Source: Neorhizobium huautlense (lineage in GTDB: Bacteria; Pseudomonadota; Alphaproteobacteria; Rhizobiales; Rhizobiaceae). Taken from it: 64,000 nucleotides of DNA. A program made the translations under genes and the position numbers. Location: positions 388,706 to 452,705 of the forward strand of contig NZ_JAUSRF010000002.1 in NCBI RefSeq assembly GCF_030811685.1, given 5' to 3'. Under the pieces are notes generated by a model, which was not told the origin of the DNA, searched no databases, and was given only the letters and a program-made list of their open reading frames with translations. Shown here in pieces: positions 1-9,239 of the stretch (the stretch's first letter is position 1; each line of letters begins with the position of its first letter).

Positions 1-346
<346 letters not shown>

Positions 347-780
347 GGTCATTCCTCCTGTTGGCCGCGAAAGGCGGCAAGGTGGCATCTGTTATTTCGG
401 CAGAACGAGGCACGGGTGTCGCACATCATCCCAAAATTCATGCGACAGTTCTGACGTCACGCAACTGCGCCGCCCGGGCGAACCGCGACCTCTTAAAGAG
501 GCAGCATAACCCGGATCGGCGCCAACGTCAGCGGTGAAACCGGCCTATCGCCGATCCGATTTCCCTGAAATAGGACAGTCTTTCTGACCTATTTCTCAAT
601 TTATATGCCACAGAAGTTAATGCTCCACAAGTGGCTGAAACAGGATTTAAACCGGACAAAAAGACACAAGAATACTGAAATCGCGTGGTGCAACGCAATA
701 AAATTACCCAAATGCCGTCCGGCATTCAATTAGATTGCCAGATTGATAGGTCCGGGCGTGCTCAGGGGATTTTGGCTGCG
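347..780. other. Intergenic region upstream of gltB (434 bp)
   Basis: I see no convincing gene here. It must hold the gltB promoter and leader. It contains a perfect 9-bp inverted repeat, GGATCGGCG at 513-521 and CGCCGATCC at 549-557, with a small CGGT/ACCG hairpin inside. A short AATGCCG/CGGCATT inverted repeat near 712-727, followed on the minus strand by a T-rich stretch, could end transcription of the outer-membrane protein gene at 781-2478. Confidence 0.5.
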
Positions 781-2478
781 TTAACGGCGCAGCGTCAGGC
801 CGGCGCCGATCTGGACCGTTTTGGTCGGAGATGCGCCGGCGTTTTCCTCGTGCTCATAGGTCACGTCACCGGTCAGATCGAGATAACGGTTGAGCTGGTA
901 GGTGATGCCGGCACCGAGTTCATATGTGCTCTCGTTGCTGCCGGAGGGGAAATCGCGCAGGGTCGTTGCGCCGGACAGGCGGGCAATCAGGTCGTTGCGC
1001 ATCTGGTGCTGTAGGCCAGTGGAAAAGCGGTATTCCGCCCAGCCATTGGCGCCGGCGGCCGTTGCATCCTGCAATGTCGTGCGCAGGCCGAAATCGATAT
1101 CGGTGCCGCGGCGGGGCGACCATGTGGCATTGCCGTCAAAGGCGACGGCGCCGAGATCGTCGAGGCGGGTGTCGTCATATTTGGCGAGGATGTAGCCGAC
1201 GCCCAGTTCGCCGCGCAGCTTTTCGGAAAAATCGAATTCGACACCACTGCGGACGGCGTAATTGTTGGACGAACGCCGATAACCGGATGAATCGAAACGC
1301 TCGTCATAAACGGCACGACCGGCGGCTACTTCGAGGAAGGGAATGATGGCCGGCGACAGTTCGTAACCGACGCGCAGGCGGCCGTCGAAACCGGTGCGGT
1401 CGCGGTCGGACCGGCTGACGCTGGTGCCATCGGAAAGATCGACATCGCCATAAACAGAGCGTGCCACGGAGACGGCAGCCGTGCCGCGCATCACGCCGAA
1501 ATCGCGCTGGATCGAGGCGCCGCCGCCAAAGCGCTGCACGGTCGATTGCGTGGCTGCGCCCGAAACGGCATTCGGATCGCTGTTGCTTTCGCGCTCCAGC
1601 GCATAATTGCCGGTGATATTGGCGATCGTGTCATTGGACAGGTCGAGCCGCAGATCGGTATCGATGCGGCCTTCCGGCTCGAAATCGGCGCTGTTGCTGG
1701 TGCGGCCGGAAAGTGTCTTTTCGAACGTGCCTTCGCCCGTCACCGTCAGCGCATGGCGCGACCAGTCGGACGACAGCGTGCCGCGAATGGCGGTGGAGAG
1801 ATAGTTGCGGCTGGCCTTGCCGGCGCCGGTACGCTCCGTCTCGTGGTTGATGCTCTGGTTGACGCTGGGGCGCAGCGTGAATGTGCCGAGCCGCACGCCC
1901 ATGCCGTCATCGGTGCGGGTGAGGGGATCTTCCACGCCGTCGCGGTTGAGTTCGGGCGGGTTGAGCGGGCCTTCGGCGGGCTGGTTGAGATCGAGTTCGG
2001 CGGCCTGCGCGTTTTCGTCCACCAGCCCCTGCTGGTCGGCTGCCTGCCGGCCGTTGAGCGGCTGGTTGGGGTCGTTCGCAGTATCGTCCTGAGCGTTCGG
2101 GTCGCCATGGGGATCGGTGGGGATCGAGTTGCCCGCGACCGGGCTGATGCCGTTGTTCGAGCCGAGCGCGCCGGTGGCCGATCTGCCCGAAGTGGCGGAG
2201 GTGCCGTATCCGGTGCCGCCATTGGCCGTGGTGGAATAGGCACTCGTGCGGGTGGTGGCGGTGCCGGGATAGGGTGCCTGGGCCATGAGCTGGCCGGGCG
2301 CAAGCACGGTCGAGGCAAGCAGCAGGAGCATCGGGCCGCGGCTCAGAGCCGGGCTGTTCTGCCATGTCGGGCGGGCAGGGCTTGAGGATGGTGCCGGGCT
2401 AGGCGTCACGACTGCGTGCGAAAACACCGCCCGCTGGCGGGGCGCTCCCGATCGAGCCTGTTTTCCTGTGCCGTACAT
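781..2478 (-). CDS. Outer-membrane beta-barrel protein (putative BBP2-type porin family)
   Basis: A 565-residue protein with a hydrophobic signal-like segment (PMLLLLASTVLAPGQLMAQA, about residues 49-68). A low-complexity linker rich in Ser, Thr, Gly, Asn and Gln follows to about residue 170. The C-terminal ~380 residues show alternating polar/hydrophobic strands, as in large bacterial outer-membrane barrels. The last strand ends in GAGLTLRR instead of the usual terminal aromatic residue. The start is uncertain: the ATG at 2478 leaves a 48-residue extension before the hydrophobic segment, and an ATG at 2331 would put the signal at the N-terminus. It is divergent from the KpsF-type isomerase gene. 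Exact function is unknown; secretion of polysaccharide or a porin-like role are both possible. Confidence 0.72.
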   Translation of the reverse strand: MYGTGKQARSGAPRQRAVFSHAVVTPSPAPSSSPARPTWQNSPALSRGPMLLLLASTVLAPGQLMAQAPYPGTATTRTSAYSTTANGGTGYGTSATSGRSATGALGSNNGISPVAGNSIPTDPHGDPNAQDDTANDPNQPLNGRQAADQQGLVDENAQAAELDLNQPAEGPLNPPELNRDGVEDPLTRTDDGMGVRLGTFTLRPSVNQSINHETERTGAGKASRNYLSTAIRGTLSSDWSRHALTVTGEGTFEKTLSGRTSNSADFEPEGRIDTDLRLDLSNDTIANITGNYALERESNSDPNAVSGAATQSTVQRFGGGASIQRDFGVMRGTAAVSVARSVYGDVDLSDGTSVSRSDRDRTGFDGRLRVGYELSPAIIPFLEVAAGRAVYDERFDSSGYRRSSNNYAVRSGVEFDFSEKLRGELGVGYILAKYDDTRLDDLGAVAFDGNATWSPRRGTDIDFGLRTTLQDATAAGANGWAEYRFSTGLQHQMRNDLIARLSGATTLRDFPSGSNESTYELGAGITYQLNRYLDLTGDVTYEHEENAGASPTKTVQIGAGLTLRR

Positions 2479-2614
2479 CGCGTCGCCTGCAAGGGGTAGA
2501 TATTATCCAATCCTAAAGCGCTATGGTTAATGATCCGTTGCTTATGTGTTGAGGCTTCTTGTGCGGCGATCCGCGCTTGCCGTTGCGATAGACAACAGAT
2601 CGCAACGGCGCTAC

Positions 2615-3634
2615 ATGCACGCCATGACCCAGAACGCTGCCGAAACCACCGCTGCAACTGCATCTCAGGCCGATGTCATCGAATCCGCCTTGCGGACGGT
2701 CGCCTTTGAAAAACAGGGGCTGGATGCGCTGGAAGCGGCCTTGACCAATGGTTTGGAAAAGCCTTTTCGCAAGGCGATCGACGTCATCCTTGCAACGAGC
2801 GGCCGTGTCATCATCACCGGTGTCGGCAAGAGCGGCCATGTCGGCGTGAAAATGGCGGCAAGCCTGTCCTCCACCGGCACGCCGACCTCGTTTGTGCATG
2901 CGGCGGAAGCGGCGCATGGCGATCTCGGCATGATCGCTCAGAATGACGTGGTTCTGGCCATTTCCAAGGGTGGCGAAAGCGCCGAGCTGAAAAGCATCGT
3001 TGCCTATACCCGGCGTTTTTCCATTCCGCTGATCGCGCTCACCTGCAATGCGGGATCCTCGCTCGGTCGCGCTGCCGATGTCGTGCTGCTTTTGCCGGAC
3101 GCGCAGGAAGCCTGCCCGCACGGTCTGGCGCCGACCACTTCGACGCTGTTGCAGATGGCATTCGGCGATGCACTGACCGTGGCGCTTCTGGAGGCGCGCG
3201 GCTTCACGCCCACCGATTTTCGCGTGTTCCATCCCGGCGGCAAGCTGGGAGCGAGCCTGATGCATGTGCGCGACATCATGCATACCGGCGACCGTGTACC
3301 GCTGGTCAGCCAGGGCACGCCGATGGTGGAGGCGATCACCGTTCTGTCGCACAAGCATTTTGGCTGTGTCGGCGTGCTGGATGAAGACGGGCGTCTGGCT
3401 GGCATCGTCACCGAGGGCGACATGGCGCGCAATCTGACGCGCAATCTTGGAGAACTGTGTGTCGACGACATCATGACCCGCCAGCCGAAAACGATCAAAC
3501 CGTCTGTTCTGGCAACGGCGGCGCTGGCGCAGCTCAATCAGTACAAGATCGGTGCGCTGATCGTGGTCGACGATGATAATAGGCCGCTCGGGCTCATTCA
3601 TTTCCACGACCTTTTGCGGATCGGCGTCGCCTGA
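2615..3634 (+). CDS. kdsD: KpsF/GutQ-family arabinose-5-phosphate isomerase
   Basis: Interconverts ribulose-5-phosphate and arabinose-5-phosphate, the first step to KDO for lipopolysaccharide or capsule. A SIS domain comes first, with GVGKSGHVGVKMAASLSSTG, AEAAHGDLGM and EACPHGLAPTTST all close to E. coli KdsD. Two CBS domains follow (DIMHTGDRVPLVS... and DIMTRQPKTIKPS...), ending in HFHDLLRIGVA. Length (about 336-339 aa) fits the family. The start is not certain: the ATG at 2615 and the ATG at 2624 both fit, and the frame stays open to a GTG at 2546. It lies divergently from the outer-membrane barrel gene. Confidence 0.92.
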   Translation: MHAMTQNAAETTAATASQADVIESALRTVAFEKQGLDALEAALTNGLEKPFRKAIDVILATSGRVIITGVGKSGHVGVKMAASLSSTGTPTSFVHAAEAAHGDLGMIAQNDVVLAISKGGESAELKSIVAYTRRFSIPLIALTCNAGSSLGRAADVVLLLPDAQEACPHGLAPTTSTLLQMAFGDALTVALLEARGFTPTDFRVFHPGGKLGASLMHVRDIMHTGDRVPLVSQGTPMVEAITVLSHKHFGCVGVLDEDGRLAGIVTEGDMARNLTRNLGELCVDDIMTRQPKTIKPSVLATAALAQLNQYKIGALIVVDDDNRPLGLIHFHDLLRIGVA

Positions 3635-3655
3635 CGCCGATCGCATTTTCAAAAT

Positions 3656-4114
3656 TCAGGCCTGCTCGACCGTCAGATCGCGCCCACTCGACGCGGTGAC
3701 TTTTACGCGCGTACCTGTCGGCATATCAGGGCCCATCACGGTCCATGTCGTGTCATCGAGCTTGATGCGGCCACGGCCTTCGAGGATCGGTTCGGCAAGC
3801 GTGGCGGTGCGGCCCACAAGGCTTTCGCCGCGACGGTTGAGCCAGGGCTCGTCCGTCTTGGTGCCGCTGCCGCTGTAAAAACGGCGACCGGCCAGCGCGA
3901 AGGCAATCGACAGGGTGGCAAACAGCAGAAGCTGTACATGCCAGCCCCAGAAGCTGGTGTTCCACAACGCCAGCGACAGCGCGCCGAGCACGACGGCTGC
4001 CGCTCCGATCCAGATCAGGAAAAAGCCGGGCACGACCAGCTCGAGCGCGAGCAGGATAAGCCCGACGATCCACCAGCTCCACGGCCCAAAACTGTTCCAG
4101 AGTTCGATCACCAT
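3656..4114 (-). CDS. NfeD-family membrane protein
   Basis: A 152-residue protein with two or three N-terminal membrane segments (WSWWIVGLILLALELVVPGF, a second around LLLFATLSIAFALAG) and a soluble C-terminal OB-fold domain (GRTATLAEPILEGRGRIKLD). This is the short NfeD type, which pairs with SPFH/stomatin-like proteins in membrane quality control. The start at 4114 lies 4 bases after the stop of the upstream SPFH gene, so the two form one operon. The frame stays open upstream, but that extension lies inside the SPFH gene and is Arg/Pro-rich. It converges with the KpsF-type isomerase gene. Confidence 0.9.
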   Translation of the reverse strand: MVIELWNSFGPWSWWIVGLILLALELVVPGFFLIWIGAAAVVLGALSLALWNTSFWGWHVQLLLFATLSIAFALAGRRFYSGSGTKTDEPWLNRRGESLVGRTATLAEPILEGRGRIKLDDTTWTVMGPDMPTGTRVKVTASSGRDLTVEQA

Positions 4115-4118
4115 CGCC

Positions 4119-5135
4119 TTAGCTTTCGGTGGAGCCGAACGGCGGCACGGTCGGCGGGCGGCGGATGGTCGGCTGGCGTGGTGCCGATGGAGTAGAGGTC
4201 GGGCCGTTGCCGTCCCCACCGAACACTTCCTTGGCAATCGCGCCGATGCCGGAGAGCGAACCGATCAGCGAGGACGCCTCCAGCGGCATCAGCACGATTT
4301 TCGAATTGTTGGCCTTGCCGATTTCCACCAGTGCTTCGGTGTATTTCTGGGCGACGAAGTAGTTGATCGCCTGCACGTCACCCACCGCAATGGCTTCCGA
4401 CACGACCTGCGTTGCGCGGGCTTCGGCTTCGGCCAGACGTTCGCGGGCTTCGGCGTCGCGGAAGGCGGCTTCGCGTTCACCTTCGGCCTGCAGGACGGCT
4501 GCCTGCTTGGCACCTTCGGCGCGCAGAATCTGCGCGTTACGGGCACCTTCGGCCTCAAGAATCTGGGCGCGCTTTTCACGCTCCGCCTTCATCTGGCGGC
4601 CCATCGAGGCGACGAGGTCGGCCGGCGGCTGGATGTCCTTGATTTCGATACGCGTGACCTTGATGCCCCAGGGCTGTACTGCCTCGTCAACGACGCGCAG
4701 CAGGCGGTCGTTGATGATATCACGGTTGGAGAGGAGTTCGTCGAGATCCATCGAACCCATCACGGAACGGATGTTCGTCATGGTCAGGTTCTGGACGGCC
4801 ACTTCCAGATTTGTGACCTGATAAGCGGCCTGCGCCGGGTTGAGCACCTGATAAAAGGCGACGGCATCGGCAGAAACGCTGGCATTGTCCTTGGTGATAA
4901 CCTCCTGCGTGGGAATATGCAGTACCTGTTCCATCACGTTCATGCGCGCGCCGATACGCTCGATGAACGGTGTCAGGATATTGAGGCCCGGCTGCAGCGT
5001 GCGCGTGTATTTGCCGAAACGCTCGACGGTGTAGCAATAGCCCTGCGGCACCGTTTTCACCAGCGCGAACAGCAACAGGATCGCCAGGATGACGATGCCA
5101 ATGACGAAAATATCGAACCCGGTCAGGTCCAGCAT
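4119..5135 (-). CDS. SPFH/Band-7 (stomatin/QmcA-like) membrane protein
   Basis: A 338-residue protein with an N-terminal membrane anchor ([18 protein letters not shown]), then an SPFH domain typical of QmcA and stomatins ([40 protein letters not shown]). A charged coiled-coil of Ala/Glu repeats runs over about residues 180-255 ([19 protein letters not shown]), and a Pro-rich tail ends the protein. Members of the family form large membrane rings that organise or restrain proteases such as FtsH. The downstream NfeD gene is its usual partner. The ATG at 5135 is preceded by GGGGG (GAAGGGGGTATCCC). Confidence 0.92.
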   Translation of the reverse strand: MLDLTGFDIFVIGIVILAILLLFALVKTVPQGYCYTVERFGKYTRTLQPGLNILTPFIERIGARMNVMEQVLHIPTQEVITKDNASVSADAVAFYQVLNPAQAAYQVTNLEVAVQNLTMTNIRSVMGSMDLDELLSNRDIINDRLLRVVDEAVQPWGIKVTRIEIKDIQPPADLVASMGRQMKAEREKRAQILEAEGARNAQILRAEGAKQAAVLQAEGEREAAFRDAEARERLAEAEARATQVVSEAIAVGDVQAINYFVAQKYTEALVEIGKANNSKIVLMPLEASSLIGSLSGIGAIAKEVFGGDGNGPTSTPSAPRQPTIRRPPTVPPFGSTES

Positions 5136-5239
5136 GGGATACCCCCTTCAACTCACATTTGATCGGCGGCGATCCTATGCAAGCGGCTTGGCATAGACAA
5201 GCAATAAGGGGATAGAGGGTAGATTCCGGTGTGATTTCA

Positions 5240-5608
5240 TCAGCTTCGCTGCGGATTTGCCGGAATTTCGCGGATCAGGCGCGTCAGAAGCGGCAGAACG
5301 TGGGCGGGGCGGTCGCGCAGATGCTCGATCAGCTCCTTTTCAAGGCCGCTCAATTTCGCGCCCGTCATGTCGGTGGTGTTGGGTGCGCCGGATAATAGCC
5401 AGTCGAGCGATATGCCGAGAAGATCGGCCAGCCGGCTGGCATTGTCGATCGACATGGCGTGACCCTGCATCCATTTGGAGACCGCCGCCGGCGAAATGCC
5501 GAGATCAGCAGCGAGCGCCATCATCTTCTGCGGCCCGCGGGCGCCGAGCGCCTGTCTCAGTCGCCTGCCACGATCGCGATCTATCTTCTGAGGTGTACGG
5601 CCTGGCAA
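5240..5608 (-). CDS. Small helix-turn-helix (XRE-type) regulator
   Basis: A 122-residue DNA-binding protein. The HTH spans about residues 14-75, with ALAADLGISPAAVSKWMQG as the helix-turn-helix and DNASRLADLLGISLDWLLSG as the following conserved XRE segment. No peptidase or sugar-binding domain follows, only a short helical tail (EKELIEHLRDRPAHVLPLL). It starts with TTG at 5608, chosen because AGGAG lies 8 bases upstream. The upstream DNA is AT-rich and holds a palindrome at 5705-5717. It could be autoregulatory or control something else; its target is unknown. Confidence 0.8.
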   Translation of the reverse strand: MPGRTPQKIDRDRGRRLRQALGARGPQKMMALAADLGISPAAVSKWMQGHAMSIDNASRLADLLGISLDWLLSGAPNTTDMTGAKLSGLEKELIEHLRDRPAHVLPLLTRLIREIPANPQRS

Positions 5609-5704
5609 AGAATCATCTCCTGCGGGTGTGTTTATTAATTATCTCTTTTTGGTTGTGTATTTCAATATGTGTTTGTGAAAAATACAATCAACGGGCGAAA
5701 TTGA

Positions 5705-5717
5705 TGTGATTATCACA
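5705..5717. promoter_or_regulatory. Palindrome TGTGAT-T-ATCACA, candidate operator
   Basis: A perfect 6-bp inverted repeat around one central base lies in an AT-rich stretch (about 5630-5730) between the divergent HTH regulator gene and the que operon. It resembles a compact operator. Whether the HTH protein or another factor binds it is inference. Confidence 0.35.
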
Positions 5718-5776
5718 ATGTTGGAAAAGGTTATTTGCAATCCCGGACGAAGGGGTTAAACAGCCGCCCAGAAATG

Positions 5777-5807
5777 CCGGTCGCAGCCTACCCGGACAAA
5801 ACAAGGA
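5777..5807 (+). promoter_or_regulatory. preQ1-I riboswitch (Tte-like, type II), translational
   Basis: P1 is formed by CCGG at 5777-5780 and CCGG at 5792-5795. The loop is TCGCAGCCTAC, and ACAAAACAAGGA follows. The TCGCAG loop and the ACAAAACAAGG tail match the well-studied Thermoanaerobacter tengcongensis preQ1 aptamer, which I know from memory. The tail holds the Shine-Dalgarno AAGGA (5803-5807), 8 bases before the queC ATG. Closing of the pseudoknot by preQ1 should therefore hide the ribosome site and lower expression of queC and the coupled queD and queE. Confidence 0.88.
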
Positions 5808-5815
5808 CACCGATC

Positions 5816-6526
5816 ATGAAGACACTCGTCGTCTGCTCAGGCGGACTCGATTCCGTTTCGCTTGCCCACCGCATCGCCGCAGAGGGCGATCTTATGGGCC
5901 TCATCTCCTTCGATTACGGCCAGCGCCACAGAGTAGAGCTCGAATATGCCGCCGCCTGTGCCAAGCGCTTGGGCGTGTTTCACCAGATCATCGACATGCG
6001 CGCCATCGGCAGCCAATTGACCGGTTCGGCTTTGACCGACGATCTGGATGTGCCGGACGGTCATTATGCCGAAGAGACCATGCGCATCACCGTGGTGCCC
6101 AACCGCAATGCGATCATGCTCACGGTCGCTTTTGGCGTCGCGGCAGCGCGGGCTGCGGAAGCGGTGGCGATCGCCGTGCATGGCGGCGATCATTTCATCT
6201 ATCCCGATTGCCGGCCGGATTTCATCGACAGTTTTGATGCCATGCAGCGACATGCACTCGATGGTTATGCCTCGGTAAAACTGCTGGCGCCTTATGTGAA
6301 CGGCTCCAAGGCCGATATTGTCAGCGATGGCGCCAAGCATAAGACGCCGTTCGTGGAGACATGGTCCTGCTACAAGGGCGAGACAAAACATTGCGGGCGT
6401 TGCGGCACCTGTGTCGAACGGCGCGAGGCGTTTCATCTGGCCGGTGTCGACGACCCGACGGATTATGCCGACCCGGATTTCTGGAAGGCCGCCACGGCCG
6501 GCTTTTCGGCCGAGGAGGTGCGCTGA
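5816..6526 (+). CDS. queC: 7-cyano-7-deazaguanine (preQ0) synthase
   Basis: ATP-dependent conversion of 7-carboxy-7-deazaguanine and ammonia to preQ0, for queuosine in tRNA. The 236-residue protein has the PP-loop SGGLDS at residues 8-13. Its C-terminal zinc site has Cys185, Cys193, Cys196 and Cys199 (CYKGETKHCGRCGTC). The ATG at 5816 is chosen for the family N-terminus MKTLVVCSGG and for the AAGGA that belongs to the preQ1 riboswitch. It overlaps queD by one base (TGATG), so translation is coupled. No queF is visible in the window. Confidence 0.97.
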   Translation: MKTLVVCSGGLDSVSLAHRIAAEGDLMGLISFDYGQRHRVELEYAAACAKRLGVFHQIIDMRAIGSQLTGSALTDDLDVPDGHYAEETMRITVVPNRNAIMLTVAFGVAAARAAEAVAIAVHGGDHFIYPDCRPDFIDSFDAMQRHALDGYASVKLLAPYVNGSKADIVSDGAKHKTPFVETWSCYKGETKHCGRCGTCVERREAFHLAGVDDPTDYADPDFWKAATAGFSAEEVR

Positions 6527-6882
6527 TGTACCGGATCACCAAGGAATTCCACTTTTCCGCCTCGCACCAGCTGACGCATCTGCCGGCCGACCATCAATGT
6601 GCGCGCCTGCATGGGCATAATTACATCGTGGTGGTGGAGCTTGCGGCCGCTGAACTCGATGATGACGGTTTCGTGCGCGACTATCACGAGCTGAAGCCAC
6701 TCAAACAGTATATCGACGATGAGTTCGATCACCGGCACCTGAATGACGTTTTTGGCCATGAAAAGGTGACTTCGGAATTTTTGGCGAAACATTTTTACGA
6801 CTGGTGTAAGGCCCGCCTGCCGGAAACCTCTGCCGTACGCGTCAGCGAGACACCAAAAACATGGGCCGAGTATCGTCCATGA
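6526..6882 (+). CDS. queD: 6-carboxy-5,6,7,8-tetrahydropterin synthase
   Basis: Turns dihydroneopterin triphosphate into 6-carboxytetrahydropterin, the first committed step of queuosine synthesis. The 118-residue protein keeps the zinc ligands His14, His29 and His31 ([15 protein letters not shown]) and the catalytic Cys25. Later it has the family signature FDHRHLND and a C-terminal [10 protein letters not shown]. The start overlaps the queC stop (TGATG), and the end overlaps the queE ATG (ATGA). The order queC-queD-queE is the normal biosynthetic set. Confidence 0.96.
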   Translation: MYRITKEFHFSASHQLTHLPADHQCARLHGHNYIVVVELAAAELDDDGFVRDYHELKPLKQYIDDEFDHRHLNDVFGHEKVTSEFLAKHFYDWCKARLPETSAVRVSETPKTWAEYRP

Positions 6883-7613
6883 GCGGAGTTTCAGAAAAGA
6901 TCCGCATCAGCGAGATCTTTGGGCCGACCATTCAGGGCGAGGGCATGCTGATCGGCCAGCCGACCGTGTTCGTGCGCACCGGCGGCTGCGATTATCGCTG
7001 TTCGTGGTGCGATACGCTGCATGCGGTCGATAGCGAATATCGGCATAACTGGCTGGCCATGGAAGTGGAGACGATCTGGAGCCAGGTGCATTATCTGTCG
7101 GGCGGTGTGCCGCTGACCGTGTCGCTCTCCGGCGGTAACCCTGCCATCCAGCCGCTGGGCGGGCTTATCAAGCGAGGCAAGCAGGACGGCTATCGGTTCG
7201 CCATCGAAACGCAGGGCAGTGTCGCGCGTGACTGGTTTGCCGACCTCGATTTTCTCGTCCTGTCGCCAAAACCGCCATCGAGCGGCATGAAGACGGATTG
7301 GGATATTCTGGCCGACTGTCTCGCCACCGCGGGAGGCGGTCCACGCATTGGTTTGAAATTCGTGGTCTTCGATGATGCCGACTATGCCTTTGCCAAGGAT
7401 GCAGCGGCACGTTTGCCCGATCTTCCCGTCTATCTGCAGCCCGGCAACCACACGCCGCCACCGCCGGATGACGACGATGCCCGTATCGATCTCGATGGCA
7501 TCATGGACCGCATGCTGTGGCTGGTGGACAAGGTAACGGCCGATCGCTGGTTCTACGCGACCGTGCTGCCGCAGCTTCACGTTCTCCTCTGGGGCAACAA
7601 ACGCGGCGTTTGA
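6879..7613 (+). CDS. queE: 7-carboxy-7-deazaguanine synthase (radical SAM)
   Basis: Ring contraction of 6-carboxytetrahydropterin to 7-carboxy-7-deazaguanine using S-adenosylmethionine and a 4Fe-4S cluster. The cluster ligands are Cys37, Cys41 and Cys44 in the spacing CX3CX2C (CDYRCSWC), preceded by GPTIQGEG and followed by the glycine-rich VSLSGGNP. Length is 244 aa. The ATG at 6879 overlaps the queD stop, so it is the third gene of the riboswitch-controlled operon. Confidence 0.96.
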   Translation: MSGVSEKIRISEIFGPTIQGEGMLIGQPTVFVRTGGCDYRCSWCDTLHAVDSEYRHNWLAMEVETIWSQVHYLSGGVPLTVSLSGGNPAIQPLGGLIKRGKQDGYRFAIETQGSVARDWFADLDFLVLSPKPPSSGMKTDWDILADCLATAGGGPRIGLKFVVFDDADYAFAKDAAARLPDLPVYLQPGNHTPPPPDDDDARIDLDGIMDRMLWLVDKVTADRWFYATVLPQLHVLLWGNKRGV

Positions 7614-7679
7614 CCTTCCTTCTTTGCCTTTGTCGCCGTTGCGCTAGATTTATCGGCGGGAAATACGGAGGAGGAAGGC

Positions 7680-9239
7680 ATGCGCAAGAATGTGCTGATC
7701 GTGGGAGCGGGGCCGACGGGGCTGGTTCTTGCCTTATGGCTGACGAAAATGGGTGTGGCCGTGCGTATCATCTCCAAGGCACCGGGACCGGGCACGGCCT
7801 CGCGGGCGCTTGCGGTGCATGCGCGCACGCTGGAATTTTATGATCAGATTGGTTTGGCCGATGCCGTGGTGTCCGAGGGGCACCATGTCGCCGGTGTCAA
7901 TCTGTGGGTTAAGGGCGACCGCAAGGCGCGCGCGGAATTCGGCGAGATCGGTGGCGGGCTGACGCCCTATCCCTTCCTGCATATCTATCCGCAGGATGTG
8001 CATGAAAAGCTGCTCCTGTCGCGGCTGGAAGCGTTGGGCGTCTCGGTTGAATGGAACACCTGCTTCATCGAATTCGATGAGGCGACCGATGGCATCGCGG
8101 CGCGGCTGACCCTGCCGGATGGAAACGAGGCTGTGTATGAGGCCGCCTTCGTTGCCGGTTGCGACGGCGCCGGCTCAGTGGTGCGCAAAAGCATCTCAGC
8201 CGGTTTTCCGGGTGGCACCTACGAGCAGACATTTTATGTCGCCGATGTCGAGGCATCCGGGCCGCCGATGAATGGTGAACTCAATATTGCGCTCGACAGC
8301 GCCGATTTCCTGGCTGTCTTCCCGCTCGATGAAGGCCGTCGCGCCCGTCTGGTCGGCACGGTGGAGGAGGACGAGGCGCATGCCGGCGCGCTGCGTTTCG
8401 AGGACCTCAACGACCGGGCGGTCGCCCATCTCGGCATCGAGGTAAAGGCGGTCAACTGGTTCTCGACCTACCGGGTGCATCACCGGGTGGCCGAACGGTT
8501 TCGCAAGGGCCGTGCCTTCATTCTCGGCGATGCCGCGCATATTCACAGCCCGGCGGGCGGGCAGGGCATGAATACCGGCATCGGCGATGCCATCAATCTC
8601 GCCTGGAAACTGAAAGCCGTTCTGTCCGGTGGCGTGCATGACATGGCGGCCGCCAACCGGCTGCTCAACACATTCGAGGCCGAACGGATCGCGTTTGCGC
8701 GAAAGCTGATGCGCACCACCGACCAGGCCTTTTCCTTGGCGACTGCCGATGGCTGGATGGCGCGTTTCGTGCGTACGAAACTGGTGCCACTGGTCTTGCC
8801 TGTGGCGACACAGATCGAGCCGGTGAAGGACTACATGTTCCGCACGGTGTCGCAGCTGATGATCAATTATCGTGGCGAATACTTAAGCCGTGGCGAGGCG
8901 GGCGACGTGCATGGCGGCGACCGGCTGCCATGGTTCGATTTGGGTGACGGCCGCTCCAACCATGACGGTTTTCGAGACCTTTGCTGGCAGGTGCATGTTT
9001 ATGGTTATGCCGGCGCGGACGTGGAGGAATGGTGCCGTGAAAACGGCCTGCCTCTACATGTGTTTCCGTGGCAATCGCAATTCGAGGAGGCGGGGATCGG
9101 CCGTGATGCCGCCTATCTGATGCGGCCGGACAGTTATGTGGCAAGTGCCGCCCACGCGGCACGGCCGGATGCGCTGGAGCGGTATTTTTCCGACCACGGC
9201 ATTACGTTGCCAGCGAAAGCGCGAGCTTATTCGGCGTAG
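7680..9239 (+). CDS. FAD-dependent aromatic-type monooxygenase
   Basis: A 519-residue flavoprotein of the PheA/TfdB hydroxylase family. The N-terminus has the Rossmann motif VGAGPTGLVLALWL (GXGXXG at about 9-14). Near residue 280 is the second FAD motif, ILGDAAHIHSPAGGQGMNTG, typical of phenol and aromatic hydroxylases. A C-terminal thioredoxin-like region, as in this family, runs to the end. A strong AGGAGGAAG precedes the ATG. The substrate is not readable from the sequence. The gene stands 66 bp after queE, with no clear terminator between, but it is metabolically unrelated. Its 3' end overlaps the stop of a dehydrogenase relic on the other strand. Confidence 0.85.
   Translation: MRKNVLIVGAGPTGLVLALWLTKMGVAVRIISKAPGPGTASRALAVHARTLEFYDQIGLADAVVSEGHHVAGVNLWVKGDRKARAEFGEIGGGLTPYPFLHIYPQDVHEKLLLSRLEALGVSVEWNTCFIEFDEATDGIAARLTLPDGNEAVYEAAFVAGCDGAGSVVRKSISAGFPGGTYEQTFYVADVEASGPPMNGELNIALDSADFLAVFPLDEGRRARLVGTVEEDEAHAGALRFEDLNDRAVAHLGIEVKAVNWFSTYRVHHRVAERFRKGRAFILGDAAHIHSPAGGQGMNTGIGDAINLAWKLKAVLSGGVHDMAAANRLLNTFEAERIAFARKLMRTTDQAFSLATADGWMARFVRTKLVPLVLPVATQIEPVKDYMFRTVSQLMINYRGEYLSRGEAGDVHGGDRLPWFDLGDGRSNHDGFRDLCWQVHVYGYAGADVEEWCRENGLPLHVFPWQSQFEEAGIGRDAAYLMRPDSYVASAAHAARPDALERYFSDHGITLPAKARAYSA

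Noticed and set aside
528..725. 65-codon ORF upstream of gltB
   Set aside because: No ribosome site or family pattern; lies within the expected leader and promoter area.
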